Translations under genes and position numbers: made by a program
In this document: one piece after another, positions 51,314-62,257 of the stretch
Numbering within the stretch: position 1 is the stretch's first letter
Layout: each line of letters begins with the position of its first letter
The notes under the pieces: generated by a model
Seen by the model: only the letters and a program-made list of their open reading frames with translations
Database searches by the model: none
Told to the model about the DNA's origin: nothing
Assembly: GCA_037444685.1 (NCBI GenBank)
Contig: JBBILX010000009.1
Location: 86,589-150,588 of the forward strand
Source: UBA964 sp037444685
GTDB taxonomy: Bacteria; Pseudomonadota; Gammaproteobacteria; Steroidobacterales; Steroidobacteraceae
Length of the DNA: 64,000 nucleotides
Direction of reading: 5' to 3'

Positions 51314-52306
51314 GTGCATGAACTGATGCTCATCGTGACCGGCGGCGCGATCGCTGATCCGGCGGTCGCCGCCGGGTCGGCTCCGGGCCGCGCCCGCTGG
51401 CGCGAGCGGGCGGACGTGCCACCGTCGTGGAGAATGCGGCTGCTGCAGTCGCTCGGTGCACCGGCCGCGCTCGCGATGCACTGCGCGTCCACCGTGTCGC
51501 GGGCTCGCGGGCGGCCGGACGAGTCGGCGTGGCTCGCGACGCCGGTCCATCTGTTGGCGGGCATCGATCGTGCCTTCCTCCCACGCGATGGCATCCTGCA
51601 GCTAGACGACGAGGAATGGCAGTCGATGTGCAGCGGTTTCGCGCGGCAGTTCGGTGGCGATGGGCTGTCGCTCGAGCGCGTGGCAGGCGATGCGGCCCTG
51701 CTGCGCGGCGCAGCGCTCGGCGATCTGCAAACCTACGAGCCCGGCGAATGCGTCGGCGAGGATCTGCGGCAGCGGTTGCCGAACGGGCCTGGCGCCGCGC
51801 GTTGGCGAGCCCTCGCGGGCGAGCTCGAGGTGTGGCTGCATGGCGAGTCGTGGAACCGTGAACGCGAGCGCCTTGGTCGCCTGCCGGTGACGACGCTTTG
51901 GCTCTGGGGCGGCGGCGTCGATGCCGCCGGGGTTGCGACCCGGTTGCGCTCCGCGCGCCCGCACCGCGCGGCCGCCTGGCGACTGATCGGTGACGATCCG
52001 TGGCTCACGGCGCTGCCCGCGCTGCGTGACGATTGCGTGCTCAGCGCGGCCGAGGACTTTGCTGCCTTGCTGGCGGCGGACGGCGAGGCGGCCGGCGTCG
52101 CGGTTCTATGGCGCGGTGAGCGCGGCATCGACGAGCTGGAGCGCCGCTGGCTGGCGCCGGCCCGCCGCGCTCTCGCGCGCGGCGCGCTCGCGAGCGTTTC
52201 GCTGCATCACGGGCGACGCTGCTGGCAGCTCGATCGCACGGCGCGCTGGCGCTGGTGGCAGCCCGAGAGGTCGGTCGCGGAGCTGGCAGCGGTGAAGCAT
52301 GTCTGA
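51314..52306 (+). CDS. COG4255-like protein upstream of recJ
   Basis: 330 aa, Trp- and Arg-rich. The middle segment RLGRLPVTTLWLWGGG and the beginning (LIVTGGAI) resemble the COG4255 family, sometimes annotated as a phosphoglycerate-mutase-like regulatory protein and found before recJ in Xanthomonas-type genomes. No catalytic residues of phosphoglycerate mutase can be seen, so I do not assign an enzyme function. GTG at 51314 or ATG at 51326 may be the start. It overlaps recJ by 8 nt. Confidence 0.65.
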   Translation: MHELMLIVTGGAIADPAVAAGSAPGRARWRERADVPPSWRMRLLQSLGAPAALAMHCASTVSRARGRPDESAWLATPVHLLAGIDRAFLPRDGILQLDDEEWQSMCSGFARQFGGDGLSLERVAGDAALLRGAALGDLQTYEPGECVGEDLRQRLPNGPGAARWRALAGELEVWLHGESWNRERERLGRLPVTTLWLWGGGVDAAGVATRLRSARPHRAAAWRLIGDDPWLTALPALRDDCVLSAAEDFAALLAADGEAAGVAVLWRGERGIDELERRWLAPARRALARGALASVSLHHGRRCWQLDRTARWRWWQPERSVAELAAVKHV

Positions 52307-54086
52307 GCGAGTCGCGCCGGGTCACTCGACGTGGGACTCGGAGCTCACGATCGTGCAGCGCCCGATCGGTCCGGGCGGCGACTCGTCAGCTTGGGCGGGA
52401 CTGCATCCAGTGCTCGCGCGCGCCTACCGCGCGCGGGGCATCGCGGACCCGCGCGAGCTGGACCTGTCACTCGACCGGCTGTTGCCGATCGGTTCGCTCG
52501 AGCAGGTCGCCGAGGCCGCGGAACTGCTGCTCGCCCACCGCGGCAGGCGCGTGCTCGTCGTCGGTGACTTCGACGCCGACGGCGCGACGAGCACGGCCTT
52601 GATCGTGCGCGCGCTGCGCGCCTGGGGGTTCGCGGCCGTCGACTTCCTCGTCCCGAACCGCTTCGAGTACGGCTACGGGCTCACGCCGGAGATCGTCGCG
52701 CTCGCGGCGCGGCGCGCGCCGAGCCTGATCGTCACCGTCGACAATGGCATCTCCAGTCTCGCGGGGGTCGACGCGGCGCGCGCGGCAGGCATCGAGGTCC
52801 TGATCACCGACCACCACCTTCCCGCGGCGACCCTGCCTGCGGCACAGGTCATCGTGAACCCGAACGTCGCGAACGCGCGCTTCGGCTCGCGTGCGCTCGC
52901 GGGCGTAGGGGTGGCTTTCTACGTCGCGGCCGCGCTGCAGCGGCTGCTCGCGGAATGCGGGCTGCTGCCGCCGGCAGCGCCGACTGCGGCCGATTTCCTG
53001 GACCTCGTCGCGCTCGGCACCGTGGCCGACATGGTACCGCTCGACCTCAACAACCGGATCCTGGTCGCCCAGGGGTTGCGCCGCATCCGCGCCGGCCGCT
53101 GCAGCGTCGGCATCCGCGCCCTGCTCGAGGTCGCCGGCCGCAACCTCGCGCTGCTCAGTGCTGCCGACCTTGGCTTCGCGGTCGGCCCACGTCTCAATGC
53201 CGCTGGACGTCTCGAAGACATGAGCATCGGCATCCGTTGCCTTCTCGCCGAGACGCCGACCGAGGCCGCGATGCTCGCTGCACGTCTGGACCAGCTAAAC
53301 GAGGAGCGGCGGACGATCGAGGCCCGGATGCAGGAGACGGCGATTGCGGCGGTGCGCGGCCTGCGCGCGGCCGAACTCGCTGGTGCCGTGGGCGGCCGTC
53401 GGCGAGCGGCCGTCTGCCTCTACGACCCGTCCTGGCATCAAGGGGTCGTCGGGTTGGTGGCTGGCCGCATCAAGGAGCGGCTGCGTCGGCCGGTAGTCGC
53501 ATTCGCCGACAGCGGCGACGGCATTCTGCGCGGCTCTGCCCGTTCGGTGGCCGGAGTGCACGTCCGCGACGTCTTCGACGCGGTGGCGGTGCGCCACCCC
53601 GGACTGCTCGTGCGCTTTGGCGGGCATGCGATGGCAGCGGGTCTGACCCTCGAGCGCGCACGGCTCGACGAGTTCGCGCGTGCTTTCGAGGCCGAGGTCG
53701 AGCGTGTGACGATGGGGGCGCCGCTCGCGGACGCGGTGGAGTCCGACGGGCCGCTGACCGTGGAGGAGATCTCGCTGACGACGGCGGAGGCATTGCGCGC
53801 CGGTGGACCTTGGGGGCAGGGCTTCCCGGAGCCGGCTTTCGACGGCGACTTCGCCGTCGCGCGCAGCCGTCAGGTCGGTGAGCGGCACCTCAAGATGTGG
53901 GTCGAGATCCCCGGCACTGGCAGGCGCTTCGACGCGATCGCCTTCAACGTGCTCGAACCGGGCCGCGACGCCGGGCGTATCCCGGAGCGCGTCCGCCTCG
54001 TCTACCGCCTCGACGTCAACGAGTACGGTGGCGAGCGGCGGCTGCAGCTGCTCGTCGACCACCTGCTGGCGGCCGCGCCGGCCTGA
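52299..54086 (+). CDS. recJ: Single-stranded-DNA exonuclease RecJ
   Basis: 5'-3' exonuclease of recombination and mismatch repair. It is 595 aa (577 in E. coli). DHH-family motifs are VVGDFDADGATSTALI, VTVDNGISS and LITDHHLP; the DHHA1 domain has VRFGGHAMAAGLTL, followed by a C-terminal OB fold. The ATG overlaps the preceding gene. The order recJ-prfB-lysS is conserved. Confidence 0.96.
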   Translation: MSERVAPGHSTWDSELTIVQRPIGPGGDSSAWAGLHPVLARAYRARGIADPRELDLSLDRLLPIGSLEQVAEAAELLLAHRGRRVLVVGDFDADGATSTALIVRALRAWGFAAVDFLVPNRFEYGYGLTPEIVALAARRAPSLIVTVDNGISSLAGVDAARAAGIEVLITDHHLPAATLPAAQVIVNPNVANARFGSRALAGVGVAFYVAAALQRLLAECGLLPPAAPTAADFLDLVALGTVADMVPLDLNNRILVAQGLRRIRAGRCSVGIRALLEVAGRNLALLSAADLGFAVGPRLNAAGRLEDMSIGIRCLLAETPTEAAMLAARLDQLNEERRTIEARMQETAIAAVRGLRAAELAGAVGGRRRAAVCLYDPSWHQGVVGLVAGRIKERLRRPVVAFADSGDGILRGSARSVAGVHVRDVFDAVAVRHPGLLVRFGGHAMAAGLTLERARLDEFARAFEAEVERVTMGAPLADAVESDGPLTVEEISLTTAEALRAGGPWGQGFPEPAFDGDFAVARSRQVGERHLKMWVEIPGTGRRFDAIAFNVLEPGRDAGRIPERVRLVYRLDVNEYGGERRLQLLVDHLLAAAPA

Positions 54087-54103
54087 TCGGCGCGGCACGA
54101 TCT

Positions 54104-54111
54104 GCTAGCAT
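54104..54111 (+). promoter_or_regulatory. Possible extended -10 element before prfB
   Basis: GCTAGCAT preceded by T (TGCTAGCAT, hexamer TAGCAT at 54106-54111) fits an extended -10. The prfB ATG is only 10 nt downstream and has no Shine-Dalgarno sequence, so a leaderless transcript is possible. No convincing -35 was seen. Confidence 0.4.
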
Positions 54112-54120
54112 GCGCGCCCC

Positions 54121-55219
54121 ATGATCGAACTCGGCCAGGTCAAGCGCACCCTCAAGGACCTCGGTGAGCGCGTCGCGGCGCTCAGGGGGTTTCTTTGAGT
54201 ACGACAGCAAGAAGGAACGCCTCGAGGAAGTGACGCGCGAGCTCGAGGATGCGGCCGTCTGGTCGAATCCCGATCGCGCCCAGGAGCTCGGCAAGGAGCG
54301 GTCGCGACTCGAGTCCACGCTCGCCGCCGTCGATCGCGCGAGTACCGCGGTCACCGAGGCCGAGGAACTGCTCGAGCTCGCGGAGGCGGAGGATGACGAG
54401 GCCACCGCGCGCGAGATCGAGTCCGGGCTGCCGGCCATCGAGGCGCAGGTCCGCGGGCTCGAGCTCAAGCGCATGTTCCGCGGCGAGATGGACTCGCACA
54501 ACGCCTACATGGATATCCAGGCGGGCGCCGGCGGCACCGAGGCCCAGGACTGGGCGCAGATGCTGATGCGGATGTACATCAAGTGGGCAGCGGCGCGCGG
54601 TTTCGACTGCGAAGTGCTCGACTCGAACCCCGGCGAGGTCGCCGGCATCAAGAGTGCGACCCTTGGCCTCCGTGGTGAGAACGCCTACGGCTGGCTGCGC
54701 ACCGAGACCGGCGTGCACCGGCTCGTGCGCAAGTCGCCGTTCGACGCCGGCAATCGCCGTCATACGTCATTTGCCTCCGTATTCGTCTCGCCCGAGATCG
54801 ACGATGACATCCAGATCGAGATCAATCCGGCCGATATCGAGATGGACGTCTATCGATCGAGCGGCGCCGGTGGCCAGCATGTCAACAAGACCGAGTCGGC
54901 GGTGCGCATCCGTCACCTGCCGAGCGGCATCGTCGTCGCCTGTCAGCAGGAGCGCAGCCAGCACAAGAATCGCGACAAGGCGATGAAGATGCTGAAGGCC
55001 AAGCTCTACGAGCTCGAAGTCAACAAGCGCAACGCGGCCGCCAAGGTGCTTGAGGACTCCAAGTCCGACGTCAGCTGGGGACATCAGATCCGTTCGTACG
55101 TGCTCGACCAGTCGCGGATCAAGGACCTGCGCACCAACGTCGAGATCGGCAACACGGCGGCGGTGCTCGACGGCGCCATCGACCCTTTCCTCGAGGCCGC
55201 GCTCAAGGCCGGGCTGTGA
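54121..55219 (+). CDS. prfB: Peptide chain release factor 2 (programmed +1 frameshift)
   Basis: Terminates translation at UGA and UAA. Translation starts at the ATG at 54121, reads 25 codons to an in-frame TGA at 54196-54198, then shifts +1 to continue with GAG at 54197. The joined product is 365 aa, the same as E. coli RF2. The tripeptide anticodon SPF (VRKSPFDAGNRRHTSF) and the catalytic GGQ (SSGAGGQHVNKTESAVRI) are both present. The interruption is the conserved autoregulatory device, not a sequencing error. Confidence 0.97.
54181..54198 (+). promoter_or_regulatory. prfB: prfB +1 frameshift signal
   Basis: CTC-AGG-GGG-TTT-CTT-TGA: the internal Shine-Dalgarno-like AGGGGG lies just before the slippery CTT-T and the UGA stop, as in E. 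coli (AGG-GGG-TAT-CTT-TGA). When RF2 is scarce, pausing at UGA lets the ribosome slip forward one base. Confidence 0.95.
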
Positions 55220-55223
55220 CGCC

Positions 55224-56719
<1,496 letters not shown>

Positions 56720-56723
<4 letters not shown>

Positions 56724-57571
56724 GCGCGGCGCGAGCGGCCGCACAGGCTCCGGTCGGGGTCTTCGATTCCGGAGTGGGCGGCCTGACGGTACTCGCGGCG
56801 TTGCGTGAGCGGCTTGCGGGCGAAGACTTCGTCTACCTCGGCGACACCGCGCGACTGCCCTATGGCACCAAGAGCAGCGAGACCGTGGTGCGTTACGCAC
56901 TGCAGTCGGGTGAAGCACTGGTCGAACGCGGCGTCAAGGCGTTGGTCGTCGCCTGCAATACGGCGACGGCCGCGGCCTTGCCCGCGCTGCAGCAGCGTTT
57001 CGAGTCGCTGCCGATCGTCGGCGTGGTCGAGCCTGGCGCGGCCGCGGCCTGTGCGGCCTCGCGCAATGGCTGCATCGCGGTCGTTGCGACCGAGGGGACG
57101 GTGCGCGGCGGCGCCTACCAGCAGGCGATTCTGCGGCGGCGGGCCGATGCCGAGATCCATGCGCTCGCCTGCCAGTTGTTCGTGGCCCTTGCCGAAGAAG
57201 GTTGGAGCGAAGGACCGGTTGCCGAGGCGGCGGTGCGGGCATACCTCGCGCCGCTGTTCGGGCGGCCGCCGGAGGCCGATCCCTCGCGGCCGCGACCGGA
57301 CGTGCTCGTGCTCGGTTGCACGCACTTCCCGGCGCTGCGGCCGGTCATCGAACGCTTCGTGGGCCCGGCAACGGCGATCGTCGATTCGGCGACCACGACC
57401 GCGGCGGAGGTCGCGGCGCTGCTTTGCAGTCGGGGCCTGCTGCGAGAGCGGGCCGCCCGCGGCACGCTGGAGCTGCTCGCCACCGACGGTGTCGAGCGTT
57501 TCGCGCGCGTCGGCGCGCGTTTCCTCGGAGAGCCCATCGCGGCGCGCGACGTCACGCTGGTCGATCTGTGA
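56720..57571 (+). CDS. murI: Glutamate racemase
   Basis: Provides D-glutamate for peptidoglycan. It is 283 aa. The two catalytic cysteines are in VVACNTATAAAL and LGCTHFPALRP; VGVFDSGVGGLTVL and YLGDTARLPYG are also typical. TTG start at 56720 overlapping the lysS stop. It converges with ygfZ, 13 bp between stops. Confidence 0.95.
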
Positions 57572-57584
57572 CGGCCGGGCGACG

Positions 57585-58565
57585 TCACGGCAACGGGTAG
57601 GGCAGCGGCAGCGGTACCGCATCATCGCAGGGCCGCTGCCGCGACCCGTCTGCGGCGTCCGGGGCCTCGCCTACGGCATCCGCTTCGGCAACGGACGCGG
57701 CAGCGGTCGCCGCGACCGCGAGCCACTCGCAGCCACCCTCGTCGAGGTCGACGCTATCGACGACCTCGAAGCGCCGCCCGTCCGGGAGCACGCCCGTGGC
57801 TCCGGGCGGCCAGTCGGCAGCACGCGCGGTGCGGGAGCGGAAGCGCTGCATGCGCCGCTTCACGCGGCCCCGATAGTGCGCCCGGGCGATCACTTCCTGC
57901 CCAATGTAGCAGCCCTTGTCAAACGCGATACCGTCGACGAGATCGAGGTTGAGCATCTGCGCGACGAAGTGCCCGCTGGTCGCCGGGTAAACCTGTGGCA
58001 GGCCGTCGGCGATGTCGAGCCGTCGCCACCACTCGGCGGGGCGCTCGGCGGCGGACTCGAGAGCGAGAGTGCGATGAGCGGATCCGCGCCGCAGCAGGAG
58101 CGTGCGGGTGCCGGCCGGATTGGCCGGCAGCACCGCGACATCGGCGTCGAGCCGCGTTATCGAGGCGGGCGGGGCGAGGACGCCCTGCACTTGCCAGCGA
58201 TCCGTCTCGTCGGACAACGCGACCCTGGCGCGAAGCACGTAGCGACGCAACTGCTGCGTGATGTCAGCGACGAGATCGCGCGGCAGCAGCGCATGGACAT
58301 CGTCACCGTCGCACCAGAGTCTCGGCAGCGCGAGCGCGCGCCCTTGGGGATTGTGACAACCACTCCAGCGCAATTCGCCGGGCGCGAGTTTCAGCACGTC
58401 GGCTGACAGTTGGCCGTGCAGGAATCGGCGCGCATCGCTGCCGCGCACGGCCAGCACGCCGAGCGGCAGGGCGGACCATTCAGCGGTCACGGAACTCATT
58501 GGAGTAGGCAAGGTTTCGGCGCGGACGAAGTGGTCCGAGCCATCGAATTCTGGCAGAATGCGCAT
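57585..58565 (-). CDS. ygfZ: YgfZ/GcvT-like folate-binding Fe-S protein repair factor
   Basis: 326 aa, the length of E. coli YgfZ. The hallmark FDKGCYIGQEVIAR with its conserved Cys is present, and RGSDARRFLHGQLSAD opens the folate-binding fold. YgfZ supports maturation of some Fe-S enzymes, which fits the succinate dehydrogenase locus next door. The ATG at 58565 is preferred over 58499 because it keeps the roughly 20 N-terminal residues found in E. coli and has AGGA upstream. The C-terminus is Ala/Asp/Pro-rich. Its start lies 2 bp from the divergent assembly-factor start. Confidence 0.93.
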   Translation of the reverse strand: MRILPEFDGSDHFVRAETLPTPMSSVTAEWSALPLGVLAVRGSDARRFLHGQLSADVLKLAPGELRWSGCHNPQGRALALPRLWCDGDDVHALLPRDLVADITQQLRRYVLRARVALSDETDRWQVQGVLAPPASITRLDADVAVLPANPAGTRTLLLRRGSAHRTLALESAAERPAEWWRRLDIADGLPQVYPATSGHFVAQMLNLDLVDGIAFDKGCYIGQEVIARAHYRGRVKRRMQRFRSRTARAADWPPGATGVLPDGRRFEVVDSVDLDEGGCEWLAVAATAAASVAEADAVGEAPDAADGSRQRPCDDAVPLPLPYPLP

Positions 58566-58567
58566 TG

Positions 58568-58792
58568 ATGCAGAATCCTGTCGAATCGCCCGTCGGCGGG
58601 CGCGCCGACGCACCCCCGTCCAGTCCCGCGTCGCTCGCCGTCGCGTCCTCTGCCGAATCGAAGCCAGCACCGTCCACCGGCGAGGGGGCGGCCGGTGAGG
58701 CCTGCCCAGTCCCAGAGATCGGCGGTCCGTCCGGGCCCGAGCCAACGCGCTTCGGGGACTGGGAAAAGAAAGGTCGCTGCATCGATTTCTGA
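58568..58792 (+). CDS. Succinate dehydrogenase assembly factor 4-like (DUF1674)
   Basis: 74 aa. The C-terminal signature EIGGPSGPEPTRFGDWEKKG then RCIDF is that of DUF1674/SDHAF4, which in eukaryotes protects flavinylated SdhA and helps it join SdhB. The N-terminal 45 residues are low-complexity. Lying just before sdhC it is likely a bacterial assembly factor for the same complex. The ATG at 58568 has CAGAAT (58553-58558) as a possible -10 very close by, so the mRNA may be nearly leaderless. Confidence 0.85.
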   Translation: MQNPVESPVGGRADAPPSSPASLAVASSAESKPAPSTGEGAAGEACPVPEIGGPSGPEPTRFGDWEKKGRCIDF

Positions 58793-58850
58793 GGGTCTTA
58801 CGAACGGTTGCGTGGGCTCGACGCCAGCCGGGCCTGCCGAGGAGATACGC

Positions 58851-59255
58851 ATGCGCGCACGACCACTGTCGCCGCACCTGTCCGTCTATCGCTTCATGTA
58901 CACGATGGCGCTGTCGATCGCGCATCGCATCACGGGCGTGGCGCTCTCCGCAGGTCTGCTGCTGCTTACCTGGTGGTTGATGGCAGCAGCCGGCGATGCC
59001 GTGGACTATGCGACCGTGACGGCGGTACTCGGCTCGCCGCTCGGCAGGACGCTGCTGGCTGGCTGGCTGTTCGCCTACGTCTATCACCTCGTCAACGGCA
59101 TCCGGCATCTGACCTGGGACGCGGGCATTGGTCTCGAGCGCCACGAGGCGCGTCGTAGCGCGAAGCTGGCCATCGTCGCGACGATCGTGCTGTACGCGGT
59201 GCTCGCCTGGCTGCTGTTCACGACCGCCGCTGCCGCCCAGGGAGGTGCGCAATGA
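58851..59255 (+). CDS. sdhC: Succinate dehydrogenase cytochrome b556 subunit
   Basis: 134 aa membrane anchor with three helices. RPLSPHLSVYRFMYTMALSIAHRITG-type N-terminus carries the SHR-like quinone-site region, and VYHLVNGIRHLTWD has the haem-ligand His. ATG at 58851 after GAGGAG. The stop overlaps sdhD by 4 nt. Confidence 0.96.
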   Translation: MRARPLSPHLSVYRFMYTMALSIAHRITGVALSAGLLLLTWWLMAAAGDAVDYATVTAVLGSPLGRTLLAGWLFAYVYHLVNGIRHLTWDAGIGLERHEARRSAKLAIVATIVLYAVLAWLLFTTAAAAQGGAQ

Positions 59256-59653
59256 GCGGCCCGATCGAGACCCGCTCCACGTTGCGCACGCCGCTCGCGC
59301 GTGTGCTCGGCAGCGGGTCGGCCAAGCAGGGTGTGCATCATTGGTGGGCGCAGCGCATGACATCCATCGCGCTCGTGCCCCTGACGCTGTGGTTCGTGTT
59401 CGCGCTCGCGGGCCTGCCGTCGTTCGAGCACGCGGTCGTACGCGCCTGGATCGGCGCGGGCTGGACGCCGGTATGGCTCACGCTGCTGGTGCTCGTGCTC
59501 TGCCATCACTCGCTCTCGGGTGTGCAGGTCGTCATCGAGGATTACCTGCACGGCAAGGGAATCAAGATCGCGGCGCTGCTCGCGTCGCAGTTCGCGCACG
59601 GCATCGTCGCGGTCGCCTGCGTGTTCGCCATCGTCAAGCTCGCGCTCGCATGA
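59252..59653 (+). CDS. sdhD: Succinate dehydrogenase hydrophobic anchor subunit
   Basis: 133 aa with three membrane helices. GSGSAKQGVHHWWAQRMTSIAL at the N-terminus and LCHHSLSGVQVVIEDYLHG in the middle fit SdhD and contain the second haem-ligand candidate His. The stop overlaps the sdhA ATG by 4 nt. Confidence 0.95.
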   Translation: MSGPIETRSTLRTPLARVLGSGSAKQGVHHWWAQRMTSIALVPLTLWFVFALAGLPSFEHAVVRAWIGAGWTPVWLTLLVLVLCHHSLSGVQVVIEDYLHGKGIKIAALLASQFAHGIVAVACVFAIVKLALA

Positions 59654-61434
59654 CTGCCTACTCGTTCATCGATCACACCTACGACGTCGTCGTCGTCGGC
59701 GCCGGAGGTGCCGGCCTGCGCGCGACACTCGGTCTCGCGGAAGCCGGCCTGTCGACGGCCTGTCTGACCAAGGTGTTCCCGACCCGCAGTCACACCGTGG
59801 CGGCGCAGGGCGGCATCTCCGCCGCGCTCGGCAACATGGGGGAGGACGACTGGCGCTTCCACTTCTACGACACCATCAAGGGCTCGGACTGGCTCGGCGA
59901 CCAGGACGCGATCGAGTTCATGTGCAAGGAGGCTCCAGCGGCCGTCATCGAGCTCGAGCACTATGGTGTGCCGTTCTCGCGCACGCCCGAGGGCCGGATC
60001 TACCAGCGCCCGTTCGGCGGCATGACGACCCACTATGGAAAGGGGATCGCTCAGCGCACCTGCGCTGCTGCGGACCGCACGGGTCACGCGATGCTGCACA
60101 CGCTCTATCAGCAGTCGATCAAGAACGAAGCGGAGTTCTTCATCGAGTATTTCGCGATCGACCTGATCATGGAGAACGGCGAGTGCCGTGGCGTGGTCGC
60201 GCTGAACATGGCGGAGGGGACTCTGCACCGCTTTCGAGCGCAGATGGTGATCCTCGCGACCGGCGGTTATGGTCGAGCCTATTTCTCCTGCACCTCGGCG
60301 CACACCTGCACGGGCGACGGCGGCGGCATGGCGCTGCGCGCCGGTCTGCCGCTGCAGGACATGGAATTCGTGCAGTTCCACCCGACCGGGATCTACGGGT
60401 CGGGCTGCCTGATCACCGAGGGCGCGCGTGGCGAGGGCGGCTACCTGACCAATGCGAAGGGCGAACGCTTCATGGAGCGGTATGCGCCGAATGCCAAGGA
60501 TCTGGCCTCGCGAGACGTGGTCTCGCGTTCGATGACCATCGAGATCCGCGAGGGCCGCGGCGTCGGGGCGCAGGCGGACCACATCCACCTGCACCTCGAG
60601 CACCTCGGGCCCGAGGTCATCAGGCAGCGCTTGCCCGGCATCGCCGAGACTGCGAGGATCTTCGCCGGGATCGATGTCACCAAGGAGCCGATCCCCGTGC
60701 TGCCCACGGTCCACTACAACATGGGCGGCATCCCCTGCAATGTACACGGGGAGGTGATCACGAAGCGGGGTGGGGACGCGGAGGCCGTCGTGCCGGGGCT
60801 GATGGCGGTCGGCGAGGCGGCCTGCGTTTCGGTGCACGGCGCGAACCGTCTCGGCTCCAACTCGCTGCTCGATCTCGTGGTCTTCGGGCGCGAGGCCGCG
60901 CGTCATGCGGCCAGGACCCTCGAGCCGGGCGCGCCGCAGCGGCCGCTCGCGAAGGATGCCGGCGAGCTCGCGGTGCTGCGGCTCGACCGCTTCCGCCACG
61001 CCAAGGGCGAGCGTCCGACTGCCGCCATCCGCCTCGAGATGCAGAAGATCATGCAGTCCGACGCCGCGGTGTTCCGCACCGGCGCCTCGCTCGCCGAGGG
61101 ATGCGCGAAGCTCGAGCGGACCTTCGAGTCCTTTGCCGACGTCGGTATCCGCGACCGCGGACTGGTCTGGAACACGGATCTGATCGAGACGCTCGAGCTC
61201 GACAACCTGCTCGGCCAGGCGCTGGCGACGATCCGCTCCGCCGAGAATCGCAAGGAGAGTCGCGGCGCCCATGCGCGCGAGGACTTCAAGGATCGCGACG
61301 ACGTCAACTGGCTCAAGCACACGCTGGCGTTCGTCGACGAGCGGGGCCGGGTTTCGATCGACTACCGCCCCGTGCACCTTCATACGCTGACTCGCGACGT
61401 CGAGCCCATCCCGCCAAAGGCCCGCACGTACTGA
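59650..61434 (+). CDS. sdhA: Succinate dehydrogenase flavoprotein subunit
   Basis: 594 aa. Oxidises succinate to fumarate in the TCA cycle. The FAD-binding VVVGAGGAGLRATLG, the flavinylation His in TRSHTVAAQGGI, HPTGIYGSGCLITEGARGEGG-type active-site sequence, and the C-terminal catalytic region (GANRLGSNSLLDLVVFGR) are clear. FAD attachment is aided by SdhE, encoded downstream. Confidence 0.98.
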   Translation: MTAYSFIDHTYDVVVVGAGGAGLRATLGLAEAGLSTACLTKVFPTRSHTVAAQGGISAALGNMGEDDWRFHFYDTIKGSDWLGDQDAIEFMCKEAPAAVIELEHYGVPFSRTPEGRIYQRPFGGMTTHYGKGIAQRTCAAADRTGHAMLHTLYQQSIKNEAEFFIEYFAIDLIMENGECRGVVALNMAEGTLHRFRAQMVILATGGYGRAYFSCTSAHTCTGDGGGMALRAGLPLQDMEFVQFHPTGIYGSGCLITEGARGEGGYLTNAKGERFMERYAPNAKDLASRDVVSRSMTIEIREGRGVGAQADHIHLHLEHLGPEVIRQRLPGIAETARIFAGIDVTKEPIPVLPTVHYNMGGIPCNVHGEVITKRGGDAEAVVPGLMAVGEAACVSVHGANRLGSNSLLDLVVFGREAARHAARTLEPGAPQRPLAKDAGELAVLRLDRFRHAKGERPTAAIRLEMQKIMQSDAAVFRTGASLAEGCAKLERTFESFADVGIRDRGLVWNTDLIETLELDNLLGQALATIRSAENRKESRGAHAREDFKDRDDVNWLKHTLAFVDERGRVSIDYRPVHLHTLTRDVEPIPPKARTY

Positions 61435-61455
61435 TCGACCCAAGGGCAGAACTCC

Positions 61456-62241
61456 ATGGCTCAGTTCACGCTTCCCGCCAACTCGCGCATCAACAAGAAC
61501 GGCAAGACGCACCGCGCAGCGCCTGGCGCCGCCAAGGTTCGCACCTTCCGCATCTATCGCTTCGACCCCGACTCGGGCGAGAACCCGCGGATCGACACCT
61601 ACGAAGTCGACATGGGCAACTGCGGGCCGATGGTTCTCGATGCGCTGATCAAGATCAAGAACGAGATCGACTCGACGCTGACCTTCCGGCGATCCTGCCG
61701 CGAGGGCATCTGCGGCAGCTGTGCGATGAACATCGATGGCGTCAATACGCTCGCCTGCACCAAGGCCTGCGAGGACGTCAGGGGCGACGTGCGCATCTAC
61801 CCGCTTCCGCACATGCCGGTCGTCAAGGATCTCGTCCCCGATCTGACCACCTTCTACGCGCAGTACGCCGCGGTGAAACCTTGGCTCCAGACGCGGACGC
61901 CGGCACCGCCGGACCGCGAGCGGCTGCAGTCGCCAGAGGATCAGGAGAAGATCGACCGTCCGTCGGCCTGCATCCTCTGTGCCTGCTGTTCGACATCGTG
62001 CCCGAGCTACTGGTGGAACGGCGATCGCTACCTTGGGCCAGCCGCCCTGCTGGCCGCCTACCGGTGGATCATCGACAGCCGCGACGAAGCGCGCGGCGAG
62101 CGGCTCGATGCGCTCGAGGATCCGTTCAAGCTGTACCGCTGCCACACCATCATGAACTGCACGGAGGCCTGTCCGAAGGACCTCAATCCCGCCAAGGCCA
62201 TCGCCGAGATCAAGAAGGCGATGGCGGAGCGCCAGCACTGA
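61456..62241 (+). CDS. sdhB: Succinate dehydrogenase iron-sulfur subunit
   Basis: 261 aa. The plant-type [2Fe-2S] cluster is at SCREGICGSCAMNIDG ... CTKAC. The C-terminal ferredoxin domain with the [4Fe-4S] and [3Fe-4S] clusters has CILCACCSTSCPSYWWN and CHTIMNCTEACPKDLNPA. Starts at the ATG at 61456, 21 nt after sdhA. Confidence 0.98.
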   Translation: MAQFTLPANSRINKNGKTHRAAPGAAKVRTFRIYRFDPDSGENPRIDTYEVDMGNCGPMVLDALIKIKNEIDSTLTFRRSCREGICGSCAMNIDGVNTLACTKACEDVRGDVRIYPLPHMPVVKDLVPDLTTFYAQYAAVKPWLQTRTPAPPDRERLQSPEDQEKIDRPSACILCACCSTSCPSYWWNGDRYLGPAALLAAYRWIIDSRDEARGERLDALEDPFKLYRCHTIMNCTEACPKDLNPAKAIAEIKKAMAERQH

Positions 62242-62257
62242 GGCAGGCGTCGGGCCC

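Noticed and set aside
54121..54198. prfB as a broken gene because of the in-frame TGA at codon 26
   Set aside because: The context AGGGGG-TTT-CTT-TGA and the joined length of 365 aa match the programmed frameshift exactly.
58566..59363. Upstream extension of the ygfZ frame
   Set aside because: It is antisense to the SDHAF4-like and sdhC genes; homology begins at 58565.
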